A stretch of 64,000 bases of DNA from positions 31,302,186-31,366,185 of the forward strand of contig JAGTTD010000002.1 in the NCBI GenBank assembly GCA_018398585.1, in the 5' to 3' direction. Each line of letters begins with the position of its first letter. Within the stretch, counting starts at the first letter, position 1. Made by a program: the position numbers and the translations under genes. The stretch comes from Simmondsia chinensis. Its lineage: Eukaryota; Streptophyta; Magnoliopsida; Caryophyllales; Simmondsiaceae. The notes under the pieces are model-generated. The model did not search any database. It was not told where the DNA came from and saw only the letters and a program-made list of their open reading frames with translations. Shown in pieces: positions 47,022 to 57,941 of this stretch.

Positions 47022-48657
47022 TGTTGGCTCTTAGTTATTATTTCTTGATAGTGGTTTTAGCAAAATTAGATTAGAGCTACAAGCAATGATGGAAGATTAA
47101 ATGAATACAACAACGACAAGAAAAAAAGAACACTAGATTTATGTCATTCAACCCGAAATGACCTACATCCATGAGCTCTACCACTAGAGAGATCTTTCAC
47201 TATTAATGAAATTATTATAAATTATAAACCAATTTCAAACCTTAGCTAATGAATTACAGACACATTTCTTAAAGTTTCTAAGGGCCGGTTTGGCTTAACT
47301 TATTCTGGGCAAAAAGTACTTTTTTTTCTAAAAAAAGTACTTTTCTAAGATTTAGAAAGTATTTGGCAACCATAAAAGCACTTTTTTTCAAAAGCAGAAG
47401 CTGTTTTTTCTGCTTTTAAAGAGAAGCAGAAATTTGATGCATCTCCTTTTAAGTAGAAGTAGAAGTCGAATTGAGAAAAATTCGTTCAAATATATTTAAG
47501 TTTGTTAATATATTTAAAAAATAGTTTATATATTCTCAAAAATATATTAAATACAAAAAAATATTTTAATAATTAATAATATATTTAAACTATTTAAAAA
47601 ATATTTCAAATATTTCAAAGATATTTTAAAAACATTGAAAAAATATTTTAATGCATTAAAATTAGTTTAAGTATTGAAAAGATATTTTACATATTTAGAA
47701 AATATTTTTAAAAAACTTTAAATATTTAAAAACATATTAAATATTTGAAATGGTTCTAAAGTAATTATTTTCAATTATAAAAGACTTTTATTAATGTTCT
47801 TTTTCTGAATTTTATGGAAAAAAAAAAACTTTTTTAAACCTAGGCCAAACACTTATAATGTTACAATAAGCACTTCTTTACTAGTTAAACCAAACACAAA
47901 TTGCTTATTTGAAATAGCACTTTGTACAAAACTGCTTTTACAAAAAATACTTCTGAAAAAAAAATTTTCATAGCAATGCCAGATAGGCCCTAAGACAGAA
48001 GCTTAAAGAGTGCAAGACTTGTACCAACCTCTTCAAAAAATACCCATTGAAGACTTAGAAGAAGGGATTGATCTGCCTGCAACCTAAGTTAGGGTTAACA
48101 CCACATGGAGAAGGGGAGAAGAAGCATCACAAGAAGAAACTAGCAAAAGAGGAGAGAGAAAGTAAAAGTTCTCTCAAGCCAGAAATTTAGCCCCTATTTA
48201 TAGACGAGGCTCTATCCGTGTGCATCCCTCGGTGGCTAGATCTCAGCCACCCTTATCATTAGAATTAACGGTCCAGATTTTTCTAAAAGAAACACAAAAT
48301 GAGGCCTCCAGATGAAGATGCTTGTTCAAGCTAGAAGCGTCAAATGAGGACATGGAAAGGGCGCCAAAATAGGCTTCTAGGGCACAATACACAAACGGGC
48401 AACAATAGGGAGAGACAGGGAAGCGCAAAATAGGGAGCTGGGCAGCGGCGGCAGGGGCAAAATCATAAAAGGACAAAAGACATTCAAAACCCCATTTTGA
48501 AACCTAAAAGACCCTTGCTTTTCCATTAATTTGGATTATGCCATTGCCTAGTGAAACACATGAAACACAGCGTTTTATGGTTGGCTATTCACTTAGGTTT
48601 ATTATTTTGGTCTTGAATTAATTTCATAGTTGGTATATATAGGAACCATTATCAATA
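47022..48657 (-). repeat. 3' LTR of element C (contains a MITE)
   Basis: TGTTGGCTCTTAGTTATT... to ...CCATTATCAATA. After removing the MITE and its duplicated TAA (712 bp) it is about 924 bp and aligns with 59370-60246, which has short deletions. Confidence 0.82.
47282..47990. mobile_element. MITE, PIF/Harbinger-like, TAA target duplication
   Basis: The left end GGGCCGGTTTGGC and right end inverted GGGCCTATCTGGC are flanked by TAA at 47279-47281 and 47991-47993. The inner parts are complementary A/T-rich blocks with AAGTACTTTTTT words. 709 bp, no transposase frame. The second LTR of C lacks it, which confirms a precise insertion. Confidence 0.82.
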
Positions 48658-48699
48658 ATTCTTCATATAGTTACTATATAGGCCAACTATTGGACTTAC

Positions 48700-49860
48700 T
48701 CTAGTAATAGGGAGCATTTTGAGATCCTAGTGACTACCATATCCCATGAGCTTTAAATTAGTTGATACATTTTATCAACTTATTCAAAGACACAACCTTA
48801 GTTCCTATATCTATTGGATTGTCATCAATGGAAATTTTCTGCAAATCTATTTTATCTGTTTCTAGTTGTTCTCTAATGAAATTCCTTTTAACAGCTATGT
48901 TTTTAGTCCTGTCATGATACATAGGGTTTTTACTGAGTGCTAAGGCTAACTAATTATTGGTATAGATCATAGGTACTAAGTACAGTCTAATTTCAAATAG
49001 TAGTCCATTTAGCCAAATTCCTCCCTTTATTACGTCTGTTAAAGCTAAGAACTGTGCTTCAATAGTTGACAATGATATCATTGACTAAAGCTTAGATCAC
49101 CATCTAACAGCTCCACCGTTTAAGGTAAAGATATAGGAAACAGTGGACTTTCTCCTATTTATGTTTCCGCCATAGTCACTATCAGCGTGTTCTATGAGTT
49201 TTAAGTCTGACTCCACCTTTCCAACTGTAAGTCCAAGTCTAATAGTCCCTTTTATGTATCTAAGTAACCAGGGTTCCTTTACCAGGCACTAAGGCACCGG
49301 ATCCCATTAGAACTCCGAAGTTAAGTGTGCTTGAGTGATAGTAGTACCAAGATGGGTGACTTCCTGGGAAGTCCTCATGTTGCCAACCCTATAAGATTAG
49401 GTTCCTCAGAAACAGGCTCTTAGTAGGTTTACACCCTGAAGGGGTAAGGCTGCATACATCCACCCCTCCCAGACCTCGCTTATGCGGGAGCCCTTGAGGC
49501 ATTGGGTCTGTTGTTATTGTTGTATGTATCTAAGTAACCATTTAAATCCATTCCAATGTTCTTTTCCTGGGTTTTCCATAAACCTAGATAAGACGCTCAC
49601 TGGATAAGATAAGTCTGGCCTGGTGCAGGTCATAGTGTACATAATTGATCCTATTACATTAGCATATGGCATCTTAGACAATTCTAATTTTTCTAGGTCT
49701 ATTTTAGGACTTTGGTCTACAGAAAACTTATGATGTGTGGCTATGGGAACTTTGACTTGTTTTGAGTTAAGTGAACAGTCATGTTAAAAGGTTTCAAAAC
49801 CTTTTCAAGATAGTTGTATTGAGTTAAGAGAACAATTTTCATTTTTCAGTCTCTATTGAT
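48700..49860 (-). pseudogene. Element C RNase H region, split by a SINE
   Basis: Minus-strand text in broken frames follows copia RNase H: HADSDYGGNINRRKSTVSYI, LSTIEAQFLALTDVIKG, YHDRTKNIAVKRNFIREQLE and DNPIDIGTK. These cover the DSD, the Glu of SxxEAE (here STIEAQ) and the final Asp regions. The SINE (49271-49522) lies between this part and the RT connection region (49541-49860). Stops are frequent. Confidence 0.7.
49271..49522 (+). mobile_element. SINE with 5S rRNA-derived head and LINE-derived TTG tail
   Basis: Positions 49271-49390 follow plant 5S rRNA from its first base: ACCAGGCACTAAGGCACCGG, GGATCCCAT(T)AGAACTCCG, then the internal promoter boxes AAGTTAAGTGTGC and GATGGGTGACTTCCTGGGAA. 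By my count about 13 of 107 positions differ from remembered 5S, several of them at CpG sites. Positions 49391-49522 match the 3' end of the RTE-type LINE at 25709 (CTGCATACATCCACCC, TGCGGGAGCCC, TTG-type tail). It is flanked by TATGTATCTAAGTAACCA at 49253-49270 and 49523-49540, an 18-bp perfect duplication (17 if the tail T is not counted). The host site is copia pol. It would be transcribed by RNA polymerase III and mobilised by the LINE. Confidence 0.9.
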
Positions 49861-49879
49861 TTCTGTTCCCAAAATATTT

Positions 49880-51070
49880 TGGGCTTGGCCCAAATTTTTT
49901 ATGTGATAATTGTTTTTAAGAAGCTCTTTTAATTTCTTAACTTCAAACATAGATTTACTAGCCGGCCAATGTCATCCGTATATATCAGCAAGTATATCAC
50001 AAAATCCATCTCAATATTCATAAAATAAAAGCACACATCACGAATAGAATGTGTGAAGCCATTTTTAGTTATAACTGGTCAAAATAATGATAGCATCGTC
50101 TAGGGGATAGTTTCAACCCATATAACAACTTTTTCAACAAACAAACTTGGTTTTCTTTGCCAAATGCTGGAGGTCTATGCCTTTTTAAGTCTAATAATTG
50201 ATTTTATGCTAGTCATACATGTGCTCTTTTTTCTCTTCGCCTTTGTTTGGCAAGCTGTTGTAAGTTTTCAATGAGATATTTAATCTTGCCCTAATCTTGT
50301 ACTAGAAAAATGAATAATTTATTTGAGAAAAAAAAATCAAATAGTAATAATTGATAAGAATAGATAAGTCTTAAAGTATGAACTTCAAATATTGATTCAA
50401 ATTATTGGATAGCTTCAATAAATCTGGATCACCTTATTTTCTTATCCGAAATATTTTTTTCATGAACGAAAGATCTTATTTGGATTCTGCACAATATCAA
50501 GTGGGTATGAAATTTTTTTTGGACAATTTGATGAAATAATAAAGAAAAAACTTAGTCCATTTTATAAATGAATAATGAATTTTGGAAAATGAAAATTCTT
50601 TTCAATTCTTGGAAACCACTTCATTTTTTGGCATCAAAATAATAATATAAAAATAGAGTTCTATTGTCTTTTAGCTAAAATGGCTGAGCAATGAGGATCA
50701 CTTCCTCAAGCTCACCATGAAGGAAGGTTGTGCTAACGTTTGTTTGTTTTAGGATTAGGTCATGCTTTGTAGTTAAAGACATGAGGACTCTAATTATTGT
50801 ATGTTTCACAACAGGGGAGAGTATCTCATTGTAATCTATCCCTTCCCTTTGAGTAAAACCATTGGCCACAAGTTTGGCCTTGTACGTAAGCTTTTTTGAT
50901 GGTGTATGGGGTTCTATTATCTTAAGGACCCATTTCAGTCCCAACAATTTTTTAACCAAAGGTCTCGGGACTAAGGTCCATGTTTCGTTCTGCCTAAGGG
51001 ACTCCATTTCAATCATCATGGCATTCAACCGGTCTGTTGACCTGTTGCTGTCAGCCTCTTTAAAAGTCAA
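49880..51070 (-). pseudogene. Element C reverse transcriptase
   Basis: 50675-51070 is a 131-codon open stretch: NETWTLVPRPLVKKLLGLKW, YKAKLVANGFTQREGIDYNE, SPVVKHTIIRVLMSL, copia RT blocks. The second half is at about 49900-50160, with [14 protein letters not shown] text and a degraded DD box near 49965-49975. 50160-50670 between them looks unrelated and is probably another insertion. Confidence 0.75.
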
Positions 51071-52190
51071 AGGCTCTGATTGAACATATTCTAAGGCTGC
51101 ATTTAAGGCATATGCAATGCAGTCGGTAAAGCCTAATCTTTATGGTGGCCTTATGTCCCTTCTAACTCTATCCCTAACCAACTGATAATTGTCTTGGTTA
51201 CGTTCAACTAAGACATCTTCAGTTTCAGTGCTTCTATCAGCATTGGACTATCTTTCTATTGGTTCTAAGACTTGCTCTTGTTCTTGTTTTGGTTCTTGGA
51301 TATTAGAGTGCAAAGGGACAGGTAGATTTAACTCAAATTCATATTGTTCATAGTCAAATTTTCCCTTTTTTAATGTTTGGACAATAGTTGGATCACCAAC
51401 ATTCTGAGCTAAGTAGGCCATTTTATTTCATTAAATGTTACGTCTCTACTTACTATGACTCTTTTGTTTCTTTCCTTTAACCTTATTATATATCTCTTTA
51501 CATCATCACGATAGCCAAGGAAGACTCCCTTGACAGCTCTAGGCTCTAACTTTTCCTCAGATTGGTGAGCATATGCTGCACAACCAAAAACACGTAAAAC
51601 AGAATAGTCTACTAGTTTGCCTGACCACATTTCCTCAGGTGTTTTGAAATCTATCCCCGTTGACGAGGTTTTGTTTATCAAATAACAGGCAGTCTTTACT
51701 ACTTCACACGAAAATTTTTGTTAAGTCCATAGGCAAATACATCTAACTCTGTCTAATAAGCTTCGATCTATGCGTTCTGCTACATCGTTTTGTTGTGGTG
51801 TCCCCTAACAATGTTATGTCTTTGATCCCATCTTTGCCACATAGTTCATTAAATTCAGAATTAATGTATTCTAGACCATTTTCTTTTCTTAATACCTTTA
51901 TTCTATGTCTAGTTTGGTTCTCAATTAAAATTTTCCATCTTATAAAAGTGGTAAAATAATGATCTTTGTTTTTCATTAGAAAAATCCAAACTTTACGAGA
52001 ACAGTCATCCTAAATTGATAGAAAATAAGATGCACCACTCATAGTAGTGACCCTTGAGGATCTCCACAAATCAGAATGCACATAATCAGCTTGCCCTTTA
52101 GTTACATGCTTTCCAATTGTAAAAGCAATTGTACGATGTTTTCCAAAAATATAGGATTCACAAAAGTCAAGTTTTGAAATAGAATTACCA
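51071..52190 (-). pseudogene. Element C integrase
   Basis: 52010-52190: FCESYIFGKHRTIAF and DYVHSDLWRSSRVTTMSGAS, the end of the zinc-binding domain and the first Asp (HSDLW). 51743-51976: IKVLRKENGLEYINSEFNEL, where the usual second Asp of RSDNG reads Lys-Glu. 51409-51681: TPEEMWSGKLVDYSVLRVFG and VFLGYRDDVKRYIIR, the C-terminal GKGF-like region. The gypsy element G inserted just upstream, at 52191-52195. Confidence 0.78.
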
Positions 52191-52195
52191 CACAA

Positions 52196-52589
52196 TGTTA
52201 GGTTCCAATTAAAGATTGGAAGCCTAACCTTGTAGAGGAAGGAGTTAAGATGAGAAGAGAAGTGAAATGGGATGAGAAATAGAGAAAGGGATGAGAAAAT
52301 AGAGAGAATTTCAGAAGAAATTTAGTTTGTATTTCATTGAATGAATGAGATTACAAGCTAGGAGCTTATTTATAGTCATTTAGTTACAATGAATCAAGAC
52401 CTAACCGCAATAACCGAACTTCCCGCCAATTCTGCAGCTGCACACCAACATTGACCTGTAGTTTGACCAACTACCCCTTTGGCGCCTAATATCGACTCAA
52501 ACAATATTTAAAAACTTACAACTCAACCTTGCGACCCTAAACAACCATTACAAACAGAAATCACAATTAAATTCTAACGATTTATAACA
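52196..52589 (-). repeat. 3' LTR of element G
   Basis: 394 bp, same length as the 5' LTR. TATAAATA on the minus strand near 52370-52378 is the likely promoter in the matching position. Confidence 0.95.
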
Positions 52590-52604
52590 TTCCCTCCCTC
52601 TTGA
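52590..52604 (-). other. Polypurine tract of element G
   Basis: On the minus strand TCAAGAGGGAGGGAA directly abuts the 3' LTR, the expected primer for plus-strand DNA synthesis. Confidence 0.85.
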
Positions 52605-52618
52605 GAAACTTCTTGTCC

Positions 52619-55600
52619 TCAAGAAGTGAAACTTGAAAATTGACTCTTAAGGAAATTGCAATTTTCCCAAGTCATCAAACTCTTGTTCAAGTTGCACCAA
52701 GTGACCAAAACCTCCAGCACAGCGCCGTGATCTTGCTGCAGCGTCCTCCGAGCCTTCACTGCTGCCGGCTGCAACTTCAGTATCCCATTAGCTTCTGCAA
52801 CAGGGTGCTCCCGGGCTCCTGTAGCTCCTCTTTTGACCTATGTTTTGAGTAGGGACACGTGAAACACGGGGTGAATGTACGAGTGTGTAGGTAAGTCGAG
52901 CTTATAAGCAACATTGCCAATTTTCTCCAAAATTTTATACGGGCCAAAGTATCGGGCACTTAGCTTGACATTACGCCTGACAGCCAAGGAAGATCGTCTA
53001 TACGGTTGTAATTTAAGGTAGACCATGTCACCAACGTCATAGCTTTTGTCTACCCTTTTTTTATCAACGTAATACTTCATCCGAGCTCGAGCTTGATGGA
53101 GATTGTGTTTAAGTTCTTGCAACATTTTCCTCCTCTGCTGCACAAAATTAGATACTGCAGTACCGGCGCCCCTCGGTTGTTGAAGCATCATAGGAGAGGG
53201 TGGAGAGTAGCCATACAATGCTTGGAATGGAGAAGTGCCAATGGATGTATGAAAGTGTGTATTGAACCAAAATTCGGCTAAAGACAGCCAACGGTTCCAC
53301 TCCTTGGGCTTCAAGAAGACCATACTCCGCAAATACTGTTCTACACATTGGTTGACTCGTTCGGTTTGGCCATCCGTCTGAGGATGATATGAGGAACTGA
53401 GTGCCAACGTGGTGCCCATCAACTTAAACAACTCTCTCCAAAATGTGCTTGTGAAAATCTTGTCTCGATCGGACACAATGGATTGAGGCAATCCATGTAA
53501 TTTATATATGTTGTCAAGGAAGATCCTTGCCAATTTTTTAGCGGTGATGGGTCGAGCAAGAGCAATGAAATGACTATACTTGGTGAAACGATCCACCATT
53601 ACCCATATGACCTCCTTGCCTTCGGACTTCGGAAGTCCCTCAATGAAATCCATGCTAATGTGAACCCAAGCTCCCTCCGGAATGGGAAGAGGTTGAAGAA
53701 GTCCTTTGTAACGAGGATCTCCCAACTTCGTTTGTTGACATACTTCACAAGACTTCACGTATTCAGTTACATCTTTTTTCATACTCGGCCATGTAAAATA
53801 TGCTTTGATTCGTTGATAGGTGCCTTCTACACCCTCGTGACCACCCCAAGCAGCATCATGTGAAGCCTGGATGACCATTTCTCTCAAATTAGTGGCCGAA
53901 CCAACATACAACATCCCACCGATACGAATTAGCCCCTGCTGCACAACAATTCGAGTGTCGGCAGCAATGATATTTGTACCATGTGTGAAAGCAGCAGCGA
54001 CCAGCTTTTCCTGAGCAAAAGGGTCATTCTCATAGGACTTGTGTAGCTCTTGCACCCAAGAAGGAATTACCACGGTTACAGCAGCACAGGTAGCCTGATT
54101 ATCGTCCTCAAACTGCCTTGACAGTGCATTTGCTGCAGTGTTCTCCTTGCCACTTCTATATTCGATGTCGTAATCAAGGCCTAACATTTTCATGAGGCCT
54201 TTCTTTTGAATCCTCGTCACGATCTTTTGTTCAAGGAGATACTTGAGGCTTTGATGATCCGTTCGAATGATGAACTTATGACCCTCCAAGTATTGCCTCC
54301 ATTTCTCCACGGCTAAGAGGATGGCGAGATATTTCTTCTCGTATGTTGACATCGCTTGATGTTTAGGGCTAAGGGCTTGACTCAAGTAAGCAATAGGCCT
54401 TCCTTTTTGGGAAAGAACAGCCCCTATACCAGTACCACTTGCATCGGTCTCTAAAATAAAGCTTTCGGTAAAATCCGGCATCACCAAAACTGGGGCAGCA
54501 CACATTGCGGCTTTAAGGGCTTCAAATGCGGCGTGAGATCTCTCGTTCCATGTGAAAGCATCCTTCTTCAATAGCTCGGTCAAGGGTTTGGCAATAGAAC
54601 CATATCCCTTAATAAATTTTCTATAATAGCCGGTCAATCCCAAAAAACCCCTCAATTTCTTCAAGGTGAGCGGAATTGCCCATTCTTGCATTGCATGGAT
54701 CTTGTTCGGATCAGTAGACACTCCCTCATGAGAGATGATATGACCCAAATACTCGAGTTTATCTTGAGCAAACGAACACTTGGACAACTTTGCGAAAAAC
54801 TTGTGTTGTCGCATCAATTCAAACACTTGTTGGAGGTAAGTAAGATGAGCTTCATATGTCGAGCTATAAATCAGTATGTCGTCGAAGAAAATGAGCACCG
54901 ACTTCCTCAGAAAAGGTTTGAAAACATCATTCATGGCTGCTTGAAACGCGGCCGGAGCATTTGTCAAACTGAAAGGCATTACAACAAACTCGAAATGGCC
55001 ATGGTGTGTTTGGAAAGCTGTCTTGTAAATATCTGGCTCAAGGACCTTGATTTGATGGTATCCTTGCCTCAAATCCAACTTTGAAAAGAAACACGCCCCA
55101 TGTAGTTCATCAAGCAAATCGTCTATGATCGGGATGGGAAACTTATCCTTCACCGTGAAAGCATTTAACCGGCAGTAGTCAATACACATTCTAGTCGAGC
55201 CATCTTTCTTCTTCACAAGGATCACGGGTGAAGCGAAAGGACTATAGCTTGGTCTAATGAATTTCATATTAAGAAGTTCCTCCACTTGCCTTTCTATTTC
55301 GGACTTTTGGCCGTGTGCATAACGATAAGGCCTAATCTTCACCGGATCAGTGTTTGCACGCAAAGGAATGACATGGTCCACACTCCTTGGAGGAGGAAGA
55401 CTCTTAGGTGGCTCAAAGATGTCACCAAATTCATTCACCAAGGCTTGCACTTCTGGTTGAAGTCCCGGCTGCAGCTCAACCGAGGCTATCATGAACAAAT
55501 GACCTATCCATTGTATTGCCTTCTTCTTGATCCCATCGTGTACACGTTTGCCATCAATAATCTTGAGTTGAGCTTCCTCTGACATGCCTTTCAAGGACAC
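52619..55600 (-). pseudogene. Element G pol: RT, RNase H, integrase, chromodomain-like tail
   Basis: About 920 uninterrupted codons (55600-52838). RT: KKKDGSTRMCIDYCRLNAFT, SKLDLRQGYHQIKV and the catalytic FFDDILIYSS (about 54865-54895). RNase H: LETDASGTGIGAVLSQKG and FIIRTDHQSLKYLLEQK. Integrase: the HHCC end CEVCQQTK, then MDFIEG, IVSDRDKIF and HPQTDGQTERVNQ with the D,D,E triad intact. TAG at 52838 stops it, but the frame goes on to 52619 with VLEVLVTWCNLNKSLMTWEN, which resembles the C-terminal chromodomain. There is no true start: it was part of a gag-pol polyprotein, now separated by frameshifts. Confidence 0.9.
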
Positions 55601-55757
55601 TTTGGTGCCATGAACCTCGCAATGCCACTGTCATCTTGTCGAAATCAAACACAACCGGGTTGAAGGTCCTCATCCAATCCACCCCTAGCACCATGTCGCA
55701 CCCTCCCAAAGGAAGGTGAAACGATGTTCTTGTATAGACCAAGGGAATGCTATGCAC
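55554..55757 (-). pseudogene. Element G protease-RT linker, frameshifted
   Basis: LPLGGCDMVLGVDWMRTFNP is the conserved end of the gypsy protease region (LG(V)DW). Its frame differs from the gag-protease frame upstream and from pol downstream; single-base indels near 55750 and 55620 explain both. Confidence 0.8.
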
Positions 55758-57505
55758 TTGTTGTGAATGGTTAAAGAATTGCCATCAGCCACCATCACTT
55801 GCAAACGATGAGTCTTTATCGTTTCATGCCCAACCTTCTTACTCAGCTTGGGATCGATGAAGCTATGTGTACTCCCACTATCGATGAGGATAATGATGGA
55901 ATGTTTACCAGCCTTGCCTCTGATTTTGATAGTGTTATGAGCTCCACTACCGGTTAACGCCTTCATTGATATCTCCACTTCATCCTCACTCAATTCATCT
56001 TGTGAAAGATCACTAACACTGTCACTTTCTGCAGCTGAATGCTCACTGCCTGATTCAGCTTCAACACGGGTCCCTTTAGCACACATTATTGCCTGTGATT
56101 TGCACCTGTGTCCTGGCTGATATGGCTGGTTACAACGATAGCAAAGCCTCACCGAGCTTCTGTCAACAGCACGCTTGAATCCTGCACCAGAACCTACGCT
56201 TGTACCAGCACCTGTTCTCGGTTGTGATCTGAATCTGCTGCCTGGCTGCTTAAACTTGTCACTCGGTTGAACATGAGTGGCTTCAATCAATTTTTCCTTG
56301 TTATAAGAGCTTGACAAGGTCTTAGGACCAATGGCTTTCATCATATTATTGATCCTAGGCTTTAATCCACTTATAAAGCAAGACACATAATATGATTCGG
56401 CATCCTCGGGAGCTATAGTCAAAACGGAAAGCAAGTTGGCTCTTAAGTTCTCAAATATAAGCATGTACTCACTCACGGTTGAAATTTGTGATAATTTGTT
56501 AAAATTATCCACAATGTTCGTTGATTCCCCTTGTCCATAACGTTCGCACATTTTCTCTATGAATTGGCCCCAAGATAGATTCGGTTTACTCTTCAACAAA
56601 CTGTAATACCACACCTCGTGGTCGCCATGGAAATGCATTGCAGCTAATTGGAGCTTTTCCTCATCCGGTACGTTGTAATACATGAAATACTGGTCACACC
56701 TTCTCAGCCATGATTCCGGTAACTTGCCATCAAAAGGATCAATTTCAACCCTTGGTTGCCTGTAATTTCCGCTTCTACCACCAGATGTCATGTCATTATT
56801 CCCGCTTCTATGCTGATAATGTCGATCAGGAGGTCTGTCCAAATGATCGAGCTCATCACTGTCATCACTGCGATGCTGAACTGAGTTCTGTGGTGGCCTG
56901 CTGTTGCGGTTGATATTCGAAGGTTCAGGTCTGTAATATGTCGGCTCCGAGACTCGATTCTGATTGTCAACAATAAATTCTTGTGGCAAAGGTTGATCTG
57001 CTGCTGATCTGATGTTAATTGAAGGTACTGCAGTCGCCTGATCTGTTGGAGATTTGCCACGGTTCCTCACCAGAGTCTCGGTTCTGTTATCCTGTTCTTG
57101 CTGCTGATCGAAATCTTTTTGATGAAAAATCTGACTTGCCGGCTTCAAGATTGCTTCTATGCTTGATTCACCTCGTTTATCAACCTATTCTTGCAATTTT
57201 TCAATCTGCTCCTCAATTTTTTGCAACCGTGACTCTTTATCCATCATCAAATTCAACATTTTCTGAATGCTGTCATGTTGCTTTTCAAACTTCAAGTCGA
57301 ACTTCGCATTTTGCTGATCAATCTTAACATTCAATTGTTCTAACTTGTCATTCAATTCTTTGTGGTGATTGGATGTTGCATTCTCTCCAGCATTGGTAGC
57401 CGCAGCTGCAAAGTCCATAACAGCACCTGAAGCATTGGCACCACCAGCACCAGATTGAGTTCTCACACCTTCGATCATGTTTTTCTTAGATTTTGCCAGC
57501 CTCAA
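55685..57505 (-). pseudogene. Element G gag and protease active site
   Basis: Reads from 57505 with a coiled-coil N-terminus (LEQLNVKIDQQNAKFDLKFE), TAG at 57185-57187, then the same frame to 55685. The gag domain has PESWLRRCDQYFMYYNVPDE, WYYSLLKSKPNLSWGQFIEK and ANLLSVLTIAPEDAESYYVS. The CCHC knuckle CYRCNQPYQPGHRC is at about 56100-56150. Protease IILIDSGSTHSFIDPKLSKK is at about 55860-55900 with an intact DSG. Apart from the TAG it is complete. The TAG is inside gag, not at a gag-pol border, so programmed readthrough is unlikely. Confidence 0.88.
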
Positions 57506-57524
57506 TCAATCAATTGATTGTAGA

Positions 57525-57541
57525 ACCAGTTCTGATACCAA
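57525..57541 (-). other. Primer binding site of element G
   Basis: On the minus strand TGGTATCAGAACTGGTT begins 1-2 bases inside the LTR. It is initiator Met-tRNA type, like the left-edge element. Confidence 0.85.
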
Positions 57542-57542
57542 T

Positions 57543-57936
57543 TGTTAGGTTCCAATTAAAGATTAGAAGCCTAACCTTGTAGAGGAAGGAGTTAAGATGA
57601 GAATAGAAGTGAAAGGGGATGAGAAATAGAGAAAGGGATGAGAAAATAGCGAGAATTTCAGAAGAAATTCAGTTTGTATTTCATTGAATGAATGAGATTA
57701 CAAGCTAGGAGCTTATTTATAGTTATCTAGTTACAATGAATCAAGACCTAACCGCAATAACCGAACTTCCCACCAATTCTGCAGCTGCACACCAACATTG
57801 ACCTGCAGTTTGACCAACTACCCCTTTGGCGCCTAATATCGACTCAACCAATATTTAAAAACTTACAACTCAACCTTGAGACCCTAAACAACCATTACAA
57901 ACAGAAATCACAATTAAATTCTAACGATTTATAACA
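57543..57936 (-). repeat. 5' LTR of element G
   Basis: 394 bp, TGTTAGG...TATAACA, followed by the CACAA target duplication. TATAAATA on the minus strand near 57717-57725 would drive the element. Confidence 0.95.
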
Positions 57937-57941
57937 CACAA

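Larger units (their letters stand above)
52196..57936 (-). mobile_element. Ty3/gypsy chromovirus-type element G, complete and young
   Basis: 5741 bp with two 394-bp LTRs (TGTTAGG...TATAACA) and perfect CACAA target duplications at 52191-52195 and 57937-57941 inside element C. I count about 11 differences between the LTRs (2.8%), roughly one million years at a commonly used plant rate. gag, protease, RT, RNase H, integrase and a chromodomain-like tail follow in order. Four lesions are visible: TAG at 57185, two frameshifts near 55750 and 55620, and TAG at 52838. Confidence 0.95.

Noticed and set aside
49271..49390. A functional 5S rRNA gene
   Set aside because: The homology is fused to a LINE tail, flanked by target duplications inside copia pol, and has about 13 changes including promoter bases; a T-run terminator is not where a 5S gene has it.
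57185..57187. Programmed stop-codon readthrough in element G gag
   Set aside because: The TAG lies inside the N-terminal coiled coil, not at a gag-pol junction, and two frameshifts elsewhere show ordinary decay.
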